Shown one piece after another: positions 43,996-52,046 of a stretch of 64,000 nucleotides of DNA (position 1 is its first letter; each line of letters starts with the position of its first letter). The notes below the pieces were generated by a model. It saw nothing but the letters and a program-made list of their open reading frames with translations, was not told where the DNA came from and searched no databases. Source of the stretch: Gluconobacter wancherniae NBRC 103581 (GTDB taxonomy: Bacteria > Pseudomonadota > Alphaproteobacteria > Acetobacterales > Acetobacteraceae); assembly GCF_007988885.1 (NCBI RefSeq), contig NZ_BJUZ01000002.1, positions 186,001 to 250,000 of the forward strand. The letters are read 5' to 3'. Position numbers and translations under genes: made by a program.

Positions 43996-44634
43996 ATGTC
44001 AATGATCTCGCTCGCTTATGATGCTCTGAAGCGCACGCCTGTTGCGGAGGATCCGTTCCCGCATGTGGTTGTTCCACATTTCATCGGGAATGATGATCTG
44101 CAAACAGTGGTGTCTGAACTGCCAGAGATGGCATCCGGGGGATCTTTTCCGCCGGAATCTTTGAAGCTGACACCGAATGTGGCGGCAATGATCAATGAGT
44201 TGCAGGGACCGAAGCTCAAGGCTCTGATTGCAGAGAAATTCGGGCTGGATCTGCTGGATGCGCCGACGATGCTCACGGTTCGTGGCCGGACGCGTGAGAA
44301 AGACGGGCGGATTCATCGGGATTCCGAGGCAAAGCTGGTCACTGTCCTGCTTTATCTCAATCCCCGTGGCGAGGACTGGACGTCTCGCGATGGGTGCCTG
44401 CGTCTGCTGCGCGGGCCTGATGACGTGGAAGACTATGCGGTGGAAGTGGTGCCGGCTGAAGGAACGCTTCTGGTGTTCCCCAATGGGCCAAAAACCTGGC
44501 ATGGACATCGGCAGTTTGTTGGCACGCGCTATGCCATTCAGCTCAATTATATGGCGACGGGACGCAAGGCACAGTACGAACTGGGCCGTCACCGTCTTTC
44601 GGCGCTTGTGAAGCGCTTGCCTTTTTCAGGCTGA
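43996..44634 (+). CDS. 2-Oxoglutarate/Fe(II)-dependent oxygenase
   Basis: A 212-residue protein of the prolyl-hydroxylase-like dioxygenase group, one jelly-roll domain. The first iron pair is in GRIHRDSEAKL near residue 105 (His-x-Asp), the distal histidine in TWHGHRQFVGTRYA near 174, and the nearby arginine binds 2-oxoglutarate. The family hydroxylates proteins or small molecules, and the target here is unknown. It precedes asd by 25 bp on the same strand, but I see no functional link. Confidence 0.82.
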   Translation: MSMISLAYDALKRTPVAEDPFPHVVVPHFIGNDDLQTVVSELPEMASGGSFPPESLKLTPNVAAMINELQGPKLKALIAEKFGLDLLDAPTMLTVRGRTREKDGRIHRDSEAKLVTVLLYLNPRGEDWTSRDGCLRLLRGPDDVEDYAVEVVPAEGTLLVFPNGPKTWHGHRQFVGTRYAIQLNYMATGRKAQYELGRHRLSALVKRLPFSG

Positions 44635-44659
44635 TTACACTTAGGGAACGGAAGAGAAC

Positions 44660-45703
44660 ATGGGTTATCGGGTTGCGGTTGCGGGCGCCACGGGAGCGGT
44701 GGGGCGCGAACTGCTGCGAATTCTGGCAGAGCGTGATTTCCCGGTAGATGAAGTGGTGGCGCTTGCGTCTCCGCGTTCAGTTGGCCGTGAAATTTCTTTC
44801 GGGGAGAAGAAGGTTCTCAAGGTGCAGAACCTTGAGACGTTCGATTTCACTGGCTGGGATCTTGCACTCTTTTCGCCGGGTGGCGAGGTTTCTGCCATCT
44901 ATGCACCCAAGGCTGCTGCTGCCGGTTGCGTGGTGATTGACAATACATCCCACTTTCGGATGGAGCCGGGTATTCCGCTGGTAGTACCAGAGGTGAATGC
45001 GAAGGCGCTTAAAAAGGCTCGTCGCGGCATCATTGCCAACCCGAACTGCTCCACGGCCCAGATGATGGTGGCGCTTAAGCCGCTGCATGACCTGTTCAAG
45101 ATCAAGCGGATCGTTGTTTCGACATATCAGGCTGTTTCAGGCGCGGGTAAAGACGGAATGGATGAGCTTTTCGCTCAGACCAAGGGCACTTTCGTCAACG
45201 ATCCGCCGACCATTGCGCAGTTTACGAAGCAGATTGCCTTCAACGTTATTCCGCATATCGACCGTTTCATGGAAGATGGTTCGACCAAGGAAGAGTGGAA
45301 GATGGCGGTTGAGACCCGTAAGATCCTCGATCCGGATATTCAGGTCATGGCGACCTGCGTTCGCGTTCCTGTTTTCATCGGTCATTCGGAAGCCATCAGC
45401 ATCGAATGCGAAAAGCCGGTTGATCTCAAGAAGGCCCGCAATGCATTGCGCAAGGCTCTGGGTGTGATCCTGCGTGACGAGCGCGAAGACGGTGGATATG
45501 TCACGCCGATCGAGACGGTTGGGGAGGATGCGACTTATGTTTCGCGTCTGCGGATTGATCCGAGCGTTGAGAACGGTCTGGCTCTGTGGTGTGTGTCGGA
45601 TAATCTTCGCAAGGGTGCTGCGCTCAATGCTGTGCAGATTGCCGAAAGTCTGGTTGAGCAGGACCTGCTGAAGGACGGTGTTCTTCTGCCGCCGAAAGTC
45701 TGA
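44660..45703 (+). CDS. asd: Aspartate-semialdehyde dehydrogenase
   Basis: Reduces aspartyl phosphate to aspartate semialdehyde for lysine, diaminopimelate, methionine and threonine. The 347-residue protein has the NADPH loop AGATGAVGRELLRIL near residues 7-20, the nucleophile cysteine in IANPNCSTAQMM near 128 and the histidine region HSEAISIECEKP near 240. GGAACGGAAGAG precedes the ATG. It is followed by murQ after four bases, so the diaminopimelate route and peptidoglycan recycling share a transcript here. Length and motifs are normal. Confidence 0.96.
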   Translation: MGYRVAVAGATGAVGRELLRILAERDFPVDEVVALASPRSVGREISFGEKKVLKVQNLETFDFTGWDLALFSPGGEVSAIYAPKAAAAGCVVIDNTSHFRMEPGIPLVVPEVNAKALKKARRGIIANPNCSTAQMMVALKPLHDLFKIKRIVVSTYQAVSGAGKDGMDELFAQTKGTFVNDPPTIAQFTKQIAFNVIPHIDRFMEDGSTKEEWKMAVETRKILDPDIQVMATCVRVPVFIGHSEAISIECEKPVDLKKARNALRKALGVILRDEREDGGYVTPIETVGEDATYVSRLRIDPSVENGLALWCVSDNLRKGAALNAVQIAESLVEQDLLKDGVLLPPKV

Positions 45704-45707
45704 CCAC

Positions 45708-46595
45708 ATGAGTAATGTCCGGACAGAAAGTGTTCTGCAGGAAAATGAAGGCATTGAGCGGCTTGAGCTTGATGCGCTTCTTGGGCGTCTGCTTTCTTCC
45801 CAGAAGGCAGCACTGGACCGGGTGGAGGAAGCTCTTCCGGACATTCACAGGGCAGTTGAGGCTGCTGTGCCGCGTCTTCGGGCAGGCGGACGCCTGATTT
45901 ACGGTGGGGCCGGGACATCTGGGCGCATTGGTCTTCAGGATGGTGTGGAGCTAACACCAACCTTCGGTTTGGCGCCGGAGCGGCTTGTCCTCCTGCTGGC
46001 CGGTGGCGCTGGGGCCACGACCCAGGCCGCAGAGGGTGCAGAAGACCGCGAAGATCAGGCTCGGCTTGATCTGGAAGCACACCACCCGACAGCCAATGAT
46101 GTTGTTATCGGCATCGCTGCGAGTGGTAATACGCCTTATACGTGCGCTCTGCTGGGCGCGGCGCGGGCGGTAGGTGCGCTGGCCATCGGTGTGGCCGGAA
46201 ATGCTTCATCGCGTTTGTTGAATGAGGCAGATATCGGTATCTGTATCCCGACCGGCGCGGAAGTGCTTGCAGGTTCGACGCGAATGGCTGCGGGAACTGC
46301 CCAGAAAGTCGTGCTTAACCTTTTTTCCACAGCACTGATGACGCGTCTTGGGCATGTCTATCGTGGGCGCATGGTGGATATGAGGATCAGCAACGACAAG
46401 CTTCAGGCCCGTGCGGAGCGCATGGTATTCGAGTTAGCTGGTGGGGAGCCAACTGAAATTGTGGAGGCCCTGCGTTTGGCGGGAGGGAACGTCAAACGTG
46501 CTGTTCTGTTGCGCAAAGGGGTAGAGCAGGCCCAGCTTGAAGACCTGTTGCTGGCGCATGATGGTGATCTGCACAGGGTCCTTGCGACGCTGTGA
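45708..46595 (+). CDS. murQ: N-acetylmuramic acid 6-phosphate etherase
   Basis: Splits the lactyl ether of MurNAc 6-phosphate, giving GlcNAc 6-phosphate and D-lactate for recycling of cell-wall sugars. The 295-residue SIS-domain protein has RLIYGGAGTSGRIGLQDGVELTPTFG near residues 62-85, the IGIAASGNTPYTCALLGAAR block near 130, and GAEVLAGSTRMAAGTAQK near 185. ATG 45708, four bases after asd, gives the usual length; the frame runs further upstream inside asd. anmK overlaps its stop. Its product is the substrate of nagA, located 30 kb away. Confidence 0.95.
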   Translation: MSNVRTESVLQENEGIERLELDALLGRLLSSQKAALDRVEEALPDIHRAVEAAVPRLRAGGRLIYGGAGTSGRIGLQDGVELTPTFGLAPERLVLLLAGGAGATTQAAEGAEDREDQARLDLEAHHPTANDVVIGIAASGNTPYTCALLGAARAVGALAIGVAGNASSRLLNEADIGICIPTGAEVLAGSTRMAAGTAQKVVLNLFSTALMTRLGHVYRGRMVDMRISNDKLQARAERMVFELAGGEPTEIVEALRLAGGNVKRAVLLRKGVEQAQLEDLLLAHDGDLHRVLATL

Positions 46596-47692
46596 CGGTC
46601 AATGGGCTGCGCTGGGCGCTGGGACTCATGAGTGGCACGTCGCTTGATGGCGTTGATGCGGCTTTGATCGAGACGGACGGGGAACAGATCAGCCGTTTCG
46701 GGCCGTCATTGACGCTGCCATATGATGACGCTCTTCGGGTGCGTATCCGCAGTCTTTTGGATCGTGCCGAGGGCGTGGCGGAAGATGAACCGGAACTCCT
46801 TGCAATAGAGCGGGATCTGACCTTTCGTCATTGTGAGGCAGTTGCTGAATTGCGCCTACGGGCGCCTGACATCGTGCCGGCAGTTATCGGTTTTCACGGT
46901 CAGACCATTCTTCATCAGCCAGAAAATGGACGCAGCTGGCAGATTGGTGACGGCGCGCTGTTACAGGACCGATGCGGTGTTCCAGTAATCTGCGATTTCC
47001 GCGCTCGTGATCTGGAGCAGGGGGGAGAAGGTGCGCCACTCGTCCCAGTGATGCATGCGGCGCTGTTGCGCCACCATCCGGAAGCATGTGCCGTTTTGAA
47101 TATTGGCGGCGTGGCAAACGTCACCCTTTTGGGGCCACTTGCGGAGGGGACTCGAGAGATATGGGCATGTGATACCGGGCCAGGAAATGCGCTGCTGGAT
47201 GACTGGGCGTTGAGGTATACCGGTATTGCGTGTGATTTTGATGGTGCTCTGGCGCAGAAAGGGTGTGTTGATGGGCATGTGTTAGCCGCGCTGTTGTCGC
47301 TGCCTTATTTCACACGTCCGATGCCAAAGTCGTTGGATCGCCTCAGTTTTCATCCACAGGCCATGGCGCTGGTTGAGAGTTTATCGGCTGAGGATGGTGC
47401 GGCGACACTCGCGGCCTTTACGGTCGAAACTATTGCACGAACCCCGATGGCGTTGACGCCGGAACGCTGGTTTGTAGCGGGTGGCGGGCGACACAACCCG
47501 GTACTGATGGGTGGCCTCAGGAAGCGGTTGGGAAGTGTTGAGGATGTGGATGTTCTGGGCTGGGATGGGGACGCGCTTGAAGCGCAGTGCTTTGGTCTTC
47601 TGGCAGCCCGGTTCCAGAGAAACCTACCGTCTTCCTGGCCACAAACCACAGGGGTAAAAAACCCCTGTGTCGCGGGTAAGGCTGTCATCTGA
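46592..47692 (+). CDS. anmK: Anhydro-N-acetylmuramic acid kinase
   Basis: Phosphorylates and opens 1,6-anhydro-MurNAc, giving MurNAc 6-phosphate for MurQ. The 366-residue ASKHA kinase begins LGLMSGTSLDGVDAAL, has GFHGQTILHQPE near residue 95, VLNIGGVANVTLL near 170, the DTGPGNALLDDW loop near 190 and VAGGGRHNPVLM near 295. It starts at GTG 46592, overlapping the murQ stop (GTGA). The last codons contain a 9-bp inverted repeat CACAGGGGT/ACCCCTGTG at 47647-47669, without a T run. Confidence 0.95.
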   Translation: MTVNGLRWALGLMSGTSLDGVDAALIETDGEQISRFGPSLTLPYDDALRVRIRSLLDRAEGVAEDEPELLAIERDLTFRHCEAVAELRLRAPDIVPAVIGFHGQTILHQPENGRSWQIGDGALLQDRCGVPVICDFRARDLEQGGEGAPLVPVMHAALLRHHPEACAVLNIGGVANVTLLGPLAEGTREIWACDTGPGNALLDDWALRYTGIACDFDGALAQKGCVDGHVLAALLSLPYFTRPMPKSLDRLSFHPQAMALVESLSAEDGAATLAAFTVETIARTPMALTPERWFVAGGGRHNPVLMGGLRKRLGSVEDVDVLGWDGDALEAQCFGLLAARFQRNLPSSWPQTTGVKNPCVAGKAVI

Positions 47693-47721
47693 GGCGTGAA
47701 TCAACCCAGAGTGCTTTTAGC

Positions 47722-48144
47722 TCAGACGGGGGCCAGTTCTGCCCATCCGGTCTCCGGACGATCGAGGTGTTTCAAGAGATCCCGGTCGCTGGTGTTGGTC
47801 AGGTCTTTGGTGAGTGTTTTGAAAAGCTTTTTGGTGGTTGGTTTATCGAGGTGATCGCGGATATCGTGAAGTGCCTGAGGTGGCGCAATCAGAAACACAC
47901 CTTCAATATTCGTGTCCCGGGCAGCCACGTTGATGTGGCCTGCGAGATCATGCGCAAAACGCACTTTCAACTGACTATGCGGATCTGAATGTGGTGCTTT
48001 GATTGAGCCTACATCTTTCTCGGCGTTTGAGCCCTTATGAAGGTCAAATCTTTCGAGGGTGTGTAGTTCTGAACCTTCAAGTTTCAGAAAGCGGGCTTTT
48101 TCGCCATCTGCGACGACATACAGTACGGGGTCTTGGGTAGCCAT
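47722..48144 (-). CDS. Host-attachment family protein (AtsE-like)
   Basis: A 140-residue cytoplasmic protein of the family named after a plant-attachment gene of Agrobacterium (pfam Host_attach). It begins MATQDPVLYVVADGEKARFLKLEG and continues with FAHDLAGHINVAARDTNIEGVFLIAPPQALHDIRDHL, a pattern close to the bacterial archaeo-eukaryotic release factor relatives. The biochemical role is not established, and plant attachment has only been shown for few members. Its own promoter region is the AT-rich stretch beyond 48145. Confidence 0.82.
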   Translation of the reverse strand: MATQDPVLYVVADGEKARFLKLEGSELHTLERFDLHKGSNAEKDVGSIKAPHSDPHSQLKVRFAHDLAGHINVAARDTNIEGVFLIAPPQALHDIRDHLDKPTTKKLFKTLTKDLTNTSDRDLLKHLDRPETGWAELAPV

Positions 48145-48342
48145 GATCTGATCTTTCGGAAAATTTCAGTCTCTGTGGCTAAAACGACTGGTTAGGAGGT
48201 CAGTTGCCGGAGTTTATGGCGCGGGCAAAATTGGTGTTGCGAAATTCGCGGAAAATAGCCGTTTGAAGGTGACAAAATATTTTTTTGAAATTTTTGCATT
48301 TTTTCTGTTGATCGAATCCATTTCTGTGCCAATCTCTCAATC

Positions 48343-48372
48343 AGACCCATGGAAGACTTTCCTTCTGGGTCT
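48343..48372 (+). promoter_or_regulatory. Two-part hairpin directly before a strong ribosome site
   Basis: AGACCC (48343-48348) pairs with GGGTCT (48367-48372), and inside it GGAAG (48351-48355) pairs with CCTTC (48361-48365). The ribosome site AAGGAGG (48373-48379) begins at the next base. This could be a translational control element for the small ORF at 48385. Confidence 0.5.
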
Positions 48373-48384
48373 AAGGAGGCAAGT

Positions 48385-48516
48385 ATGGCTCTGACGAATA
48401 CTCTAATGCCGTATGTTGGTCCGATTGGCGCCGCTCTGGCGGTGTTTGTCTACGCGGCTTCCCGAGCACAGATGCAATCTAGAATCAGCCCAGCCCGCGT
48501 GCGGCATCGACGATAG
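48385..48516 (+). CDS. Small membrane protein of 43 residues
   Basis: ATG 48385 follows AAGGAGG at five bases, one of the best ribosome sites in the window. The peptide MALTNTLMPYVGPIGAALAV continues with a hydrophobic stretch to about residue 25 and a basic tail ending RVRHRR. This is the pattern of a single-span small membrane protein with a positive cytoplasmic end. It has no homologue I recognise. A GAAA-capped hairpin overlaps its stop, and hemH begins 74 bp later, so it may form a leader gene for hemH. Confidence 0.6.
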   Translation: MALTNTLMPYVGPIGAALAVFVYAASRAQMQSRISPARVRHRR

Positions 48517-48533
48517 CGTCCCGAAAGGGACGC
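48516..48533 (+). other. GAAA-tetraloop hairpin after the small ORF
   Basis: A 7-bp perfect stem (GCGTCCC with GGGACGC) closed by a GAAA tetraloop. No T run follows, so it is a structural element rather than a full terminator. Confidence 0.5.
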
Positions 48534-48590
48534 GCATCTCGCGGTTTGATTTTTTGACCAGAAGTGCCTCGCCCCATATTAAAAGGCATT

Positions 48591-49622
48591 ATGGCTTTTA
48601 CCTTCAAAACTCCTAGCGTTGCAGTGCCCTCTAAGGGCCGCACCGGTATTCTGCTCCTGAATCTTGGTACGCCTGACGATACCGGCTACTTTGCTGTGCG
48701 GCGTTATCTTAAGGAGTTTCTCTCTGACCAGCGCGTCATAGAGAGTCCGCCATTAATCTGGCAGCCTATCCTCCAAGGGATTATTTTAACGAAACGTCCG
48801 TTTGCCAGCGGCGCGAATTATGCGCGCATCTGGGACAGGGAAGAGAATGCATCGCCTTTGCGCGTCTTTACACGCAGACAGGCCGAGAAGCTCTCTGCAC
48901 GCCTCGAAAAGGATGGAATTCCTGTAGCTTGGGGAATGCGCTACGGCCAGCCGTCCGTGAAGGACGCTTTGACGAGTCTGATGGATCAGGGTTGTGATCG
49001 CATCATCAGCATCCCGCTTTATCCGCAATATGCGGCGGCTACGACGGCTACCGCAAACGATCAGCTCTTCCGTGCCCTGATGCGCCTGCGCCGTCAGCCA
49101 GCAGTTCTGACGATGCCCTCTTTTCCAGACCACCCGCTTTTTATCAAAGCGCTTCAGACATCCGTTCGGGAAACACTGGAAAGCCTCCCTTTCAAGCCGC
49201 AGCAAATCGTCGCTTCGTTTCACGGCCTTCCCAAGACCTGCATCGATAAGGGCGATAGCTATCGGGATGAATGCGTCAGGACCATCGTTGCTCTGCGTCA
49301 GGCGCTGGATCTCCGGGAGGAGCAGATGCCGCTTACGTTCCAGTCCAGGTTTGGGCCTCTGGAATGGATCCAGCCATATACTGCGCCCTTCGTATCCGCA
49401 TTGCCAGCTCAGGGCATTACAAAGATAGCGGTTATCATGCCTGGGTTTATGACGGATTGCATTGAGACGCTTGATGAAATCGGCAATGAACTTCGGGAAG
49501 AATTCATGGCTGCAGGCGGTGAGGAATTTGCAATCGTACCCTGCCTTAACGATTCTGAAGGTGCGATTGATCTTTTGGAGGAGCTATCACGCTCTGCACT
49601 TAAGGGTTTTCAGTTCAGCTGA
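48591..49622 (+). CDS. hemH: Ferrochelatase
   Basis: Inserts ferrous iron into protoporphyrin IX, the last step of haem synthesis, at the inner membrane. The 343-residue protein has ILLLNLGTPDDTGYFAVRRYLKEFLSD near residues 20-45, the active-site histidine in ASFHGLPKTCIDKGDSY near 205, and the iron-ligand glutamate region MPGFMTDCIETLDEIGNE near 285. ATG 48591 gives the normal start; the frame also opens at 48564. The acetic acid bacteria need much haem for membrane dehydrogenase chains, so the gene is expected. A strong terminator follows. Confidence 0.95.
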   Translation: MAFTFKTPSVAVPSKGRTGILLLNLGTPDDTGYFAVRRYLKEFLSDQRVIESPPLIWQPILQGIILTKRPFASGANYARIWDREENASPLRVFTRRQAEKLSARLEKDGIPVAWGMRYGQPSVKDALTSLMDQGCDRIISIPLYPQYAAATTATANDQLFRALMRLRRQPAVLTMPSFPDHPLFIKALQTSVRETLESLPFKPQQIVASFHGLPKTCIDKGDSYRDECVRTIVALRQALDLREEQMPLTFQSRFGPLEWIQPYTAPFVSALPAQGITKIAVIMPGFMTDCIETLDEIGNELREEFMAAGGEEFAIVPCLNDSEGAIDLLEELSRSALKGFQFS

Positions 49623-49643
49623 TGGACTAAAAAGGCCGGAAAT

Positions 49644-49676
49644 AAAAAACCCCTGCATTCTGCAGGGGTTTTTTTT
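49644..49676. terminator. Bidirectional terminator after hemH
   Basis: AAAAAACCCCTGCA and TGCAGGGGTTTTTT form a 14-bp symmetric stem with a three-base loop. A and T runs on both sides serve hemH and the convergent secreted protein gene. Confidence 0.94.
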
Positions 49677-49682
49677 ATGCCT

Positions 49683-50042
49683 TTAATGCTGCGGTGCGGG
49701 TTCACCAGACGCCGGTGTGGCCGGGTGTTCAGCATCGTACCACTGTGATTTCTGGGCTACCGAAGCGGCGTCATGGTGCGTCTGCCACCAGCTTGCGTTC
49801 GGGTCTGCCGGGTGTTCCTTATCCCACAGAGCTGCTTTTTCACGCAGGTTCTTGCGATACTCATGGCGGGTATACATACCGGTCGCACAGCCACCCAAAG
49901 CGCCAAGGACGCCATGATGGGCGAGATGTCCGCCAACAGCGCCAACGGCACCATATTTCAGGCATCCACCCGGCTCAGCCAGCGCAGGAGTGGCTGAAAG
50001 CAGGGCTGCGATAGCGAAAAGGGATCGCGTAGTGCGGGTCAT
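49683..50042 (-). CDS. Small secreted protein with glycine-rich hydrophobic segment
   Basis: A 119-residue protein. The frame opens earlier at 50240, but ATG 50042 has GGAGGA seven bases ahead and starts a clean signal peptide ending near TPALAEPGG. The mature N-terminal half has a glycine-zipper-like stretch (GAVGAVGGHLAHHGVLGALGG) between two cysteines, and the rest has a WYDAEHPATPAS tail rich in His and Trp. I do not recognise a family. Secretion to the periplasm or outer membrane association is likely. It converges with hemH across a shared terminator. Confidence 0.65.
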   Translation of the reverse strand: MTRTTRSLFAIAALLSATPALAEPGGCLKYGAVGAVGGHLAHHGVLGALGGCATGMYTRHEYRKNLREKAALWDKEHPADPNASWWQTHHDAASVAQKSQWYDAEHPATPASGEPAPQH

Positions 50043-50157
50043 TGTCATGTCCTCCAATGAGGGTTTCCTGCACATAGCAGGAGACCAACCTTCCTTCAGG
50101 ACATAAGCGTGTTGCGGGTTCGTTTCAATCTGATTGCTTGAAAAGTAGGAAAGAGGG

Positions 50158-50186
50158 TTGCGCCTGAGCGCGGGTTGCTCTAGATA
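50158..50186 (+). promoter_or_regulatory. Sigma-70-like promoter ahead of the candidate small RNA
   Basis: TTGCGC (50158-50163), a 17-base spacer and TAGATA (50181-50186). Transcription would begin near 50193. The hexamers are acceptable but not ideal. Confidence 0.45.
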
Positions 50187-50192
50187 TATGGC

Positions 50193-50287
50193 ACTGAGCC
50201 ACAGATCAAAAAGTGATTTTGGTTCAGAAAATAACGGCACAGACGATTTTGTACGGGACGGAGCTTAAGGCTGCGTCCCTTTTTTTG
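50193..50287 (+). ncRNA. Candidate small RNA or structured leader, about 95 nt
   Basis: From the predicted start near 50193 the transcript would fold a first hairpin with TGAGCC (50195-50200) and GGTTCA (50221-50226), with ATCA/TGAT inside it. It ends in an intrinsic terminator at 50255-50286: GGGACGGAGC with GCTGCGTCCC, one mismatch, five-base loop, then seven T residues. No ORF lies inside. The terminator stops transcription before the phage-like gene at 50312, so it is either a stand-alone small RNA or an attenuator for the downstream genes. Confidence 0.5.
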
Positions 50288-50311
50288 TGCGATTTTTCAG
50301 GAGGTCTTGCG

Positions 50312-50602
50312 ATGGATCTTTCGGGTTTCCTGAATGACATCCCGGCCCGGTACGAACTCTGGGTCGCTCTTTTCATCATCACCTGCAAGCTGCTGACGGT
50401 TTTTGTCCGCCCACCAAAAGACGGTTCTCCTTGGGCAATGCCGTTCCAGATGATTTCACTGCTGGCTCTCAATATCGGGTGGGCTGCGAACAGGCTTCAG
50501 ACTGGGCGCTCCAAGAATGCCATGCCCGGAAAATCAGCCAAGCTGACGCAGTCTTCTGATGCTGCGGGCGTGGGGCTGGGGTCGGCCAACACCAAATCCT
50601 GA
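50312..50602 (+). CDS. Small phage-like membrane protein
   Basis: A 96-residue protein starting at ATG 50312 behind AGGAGG. The N-terminal half has one membrane segment at about residues 14-32 (YELWVALFIITCKLLTVFV). Then comes RPPKDGSPWAMPFQMISLLALNIGWAANR, a pattern I associate with small membrane proteins near phage lysis genes, though I cannot confirm it. The C-terminal tail is soluble and Ala/Ser/Lys-rich. No other phage gene is visible. It precedes the levansucrase by 51 bp, so joint transcription is likely, and a role in releasing that enzyme is a speculative possibility. Confidence 0.6.
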   Translation: MDLSGFLNDIPARYELWVALFIITCKLLTVFVRPPKDGSPWAMPFQMISLLALNIGWAANRLQTGRSKNAMPGKSAKLTQSSDAAGVGLGSANTKS

Positions 50603-50653
50603 TCAGTTTTAGTCAGGAATATTTTCGAAAAAATTTTGAAGGCAAAAAGACAA

Positions 50654-51979
50654 ATGACAGCAATCTCCTCAATCAACAAATCTGCTCTTCTGAGCCAGCG
50701 TAAGACAGGCACGCGCTGGACAATTGCCGACGCGCTGAAGATTCATGCAGATGATCCGACCACGACTATGCCGCTGATTGATTATGATTTTCCCGTCATC
50801 GATTCTGATGTCTGGCAGTGGGATACCTGGGCTCTGCGTGACATTAACGGCCGTACGGTGACCTTCAAAGGATGGTACGTCATGTTTGCCCTTGTCGCGG
50901 ATCGTGCCGCTACGGGCAACACAGTTGAAGGCTGGCACAGCCGGAACAATTTTTCCTATATTGGTTTTTATTACAGCCGCACGGGCAATGGTTCCGATTG
51001 GAAATTTGGCGGTCGTGTGATTCAGCCGGGTGCAAACAAGCGCGACTGGGAGTGGTCTGGCTGCGCAGTGATGCGCGAGAATACAACCAACGTAATCGAT
51101 CTCTTTTACACTTCGGTCAACGGTACACCCGCACAGTCTGTTCCGTCACACACCGCAGGCCGCATTCTCGCGGATGATAACGGCGTGTGGTTTGAAGGTT
51201 TCGATGTCTGCACGGACATGTTTGAAGCCGATGGCGTGAATTACGCTAATATTGCAGAAGATCAATATTGGGATTTCCGTGATCCGCATGTGTTCGTCAA
51301 TCCGGATGACGGTAACATCTACGCATTGTTTGAAGGCAATGTTCCGGGCATGCGCGGGCAGTACACCATCGATTCTGACGAGATGGGCAATCTTCCTCCT
51401 GCCTCGACTGTGCCGGCTGGTGCCCAGTATGGCGCTGCCGCGATCGGCATTGCGCGTCTTGTTTCTGATGCGAACAGTGGTGATTTCTCGCGTTGGGAAA
51501 TGCTGCCCGCGCTCGTGACGGCTCTGGGCGTGAATGACCAGACAGAACGTCCTCATGTCGTGTTCCAGGATGGTCTGACCTATCTGTTCACCATTTCCCA
51601 TCATTCCACGTTTACAGGGAACAGTACCGGCCCTGATGGCGTGTATGGTTTTGTGTCGAGGAATGGTATTTTTGGGCCTTATGCACCGCTGAATGGCTCG
51701 GGTCTGGTTCTTGGAAACCCGAGTGATGCTCCTTACGAAACCTATTCACACTTCGTCGATCCAGCCGGATATGTGCAGTCCTTCATTGATACACTTCCAC
51801 AGCCAGGCACTGTCGATCCGGGTAATCCGCAGACATATCGCATTGGCGGAACACTTGCTCCAACTGTCCGTATTGTTATGGAAGGTGAGCGTACGTTCCT
51901 GACGGAAGTGCACGCCTTTGGAAGTATTTTTGCACAGGTAGCATGGCCGGTTTCATCGGCATTCGACACGCGTTCCTGA
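50654..51979 (+). CDS. Levansucrase, glycoside hydrolase family 68, no signal peptide
   Basis: Splits sucrose and builds levan, a fructose polymer, outside the cell. The 441-residue protein has the nucleophile aspartate in DVWQWDTWALRD (about residue 57), the transition-state aspartate in WDFRDPHVFVN (about 210) and the acid-base glutamate in QTERPHVVFQ (about 298), all in family spacing. There is no hydrophobic signal peptide: residues 1-45 are polar, as in Zymomonas levansucrase. Such enzymes leave the cell by an unusual route. ATG 50654 is chosen with GAAGG about ten bases before; TTG 50636 is an alternative. No levanase gene follows, and the surrounding DNA is AT-rich, so the gene may be recently acquired. 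Confidence 0.93.
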   Translation: MTAISSINKSALLSQRKTGTRWTIADALKIHADDPTTTMPLIDYDFPVIDSDVWQWDTWALRDINGRTVTFKGWYVMFALVADRAATGNTVEGWHSRNNFSYIGFYYSRTGNGSDWKFGGRVIQPGANKRDWEWSGCAVMRENTTNVIDLFYTSVNGTPAQSVPSHTAGRILADDNGVWFEGFDVCTDMFEADGVNYANIAEDQYWDFRDPHVFVNPDDGNIYALFEGNVPGMRGQYTIDSDEMGNLPPASTVPAGAQYGAAAIGIARLVSDANSGDFSRWEMLPALVTALGVNDQTERPHVVFQDGLTYLFTISHHSTFTGNSTGPDGVYGFVSRNGIFGPYAPLNGSGLVLGNPSDAPYETYSHFVDPAGYVQSFIDTLPQPGTVDPGNPQTYRIGGTLAPTVRIVMEGERTFLTEVHAFGSIFAQVAWPVSSAFDTRS

Positions 51980-51987
51980 GTAAAATT

Positions 51988-52046
51988 CAGGCTCGAAAAA
52001 TTATGGTTCGGGCCTGATATTCAATGCGCCTTCTTATGAGGGCGCA
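51988..52046 (+). terminator. Tandem hairpins behind the levansucrase
   Basis: CAGGCTCGAA (51988-51997) pairs with TTCGGGCCTG (52007-52016), then TGCGCC (52025-52030) pairs with GGCGCA (52041-52046). There is no T run, but two stems just 8 bp after the stop suggest transcript end or 3' protection. Confidence 0.55.

Noticed and set aside
47647-47669. Perfect 9-bp inverted repeat near the anmK stop as a terminator
   Set aside because: It lies inside the coding region and no T run follows on either strand.
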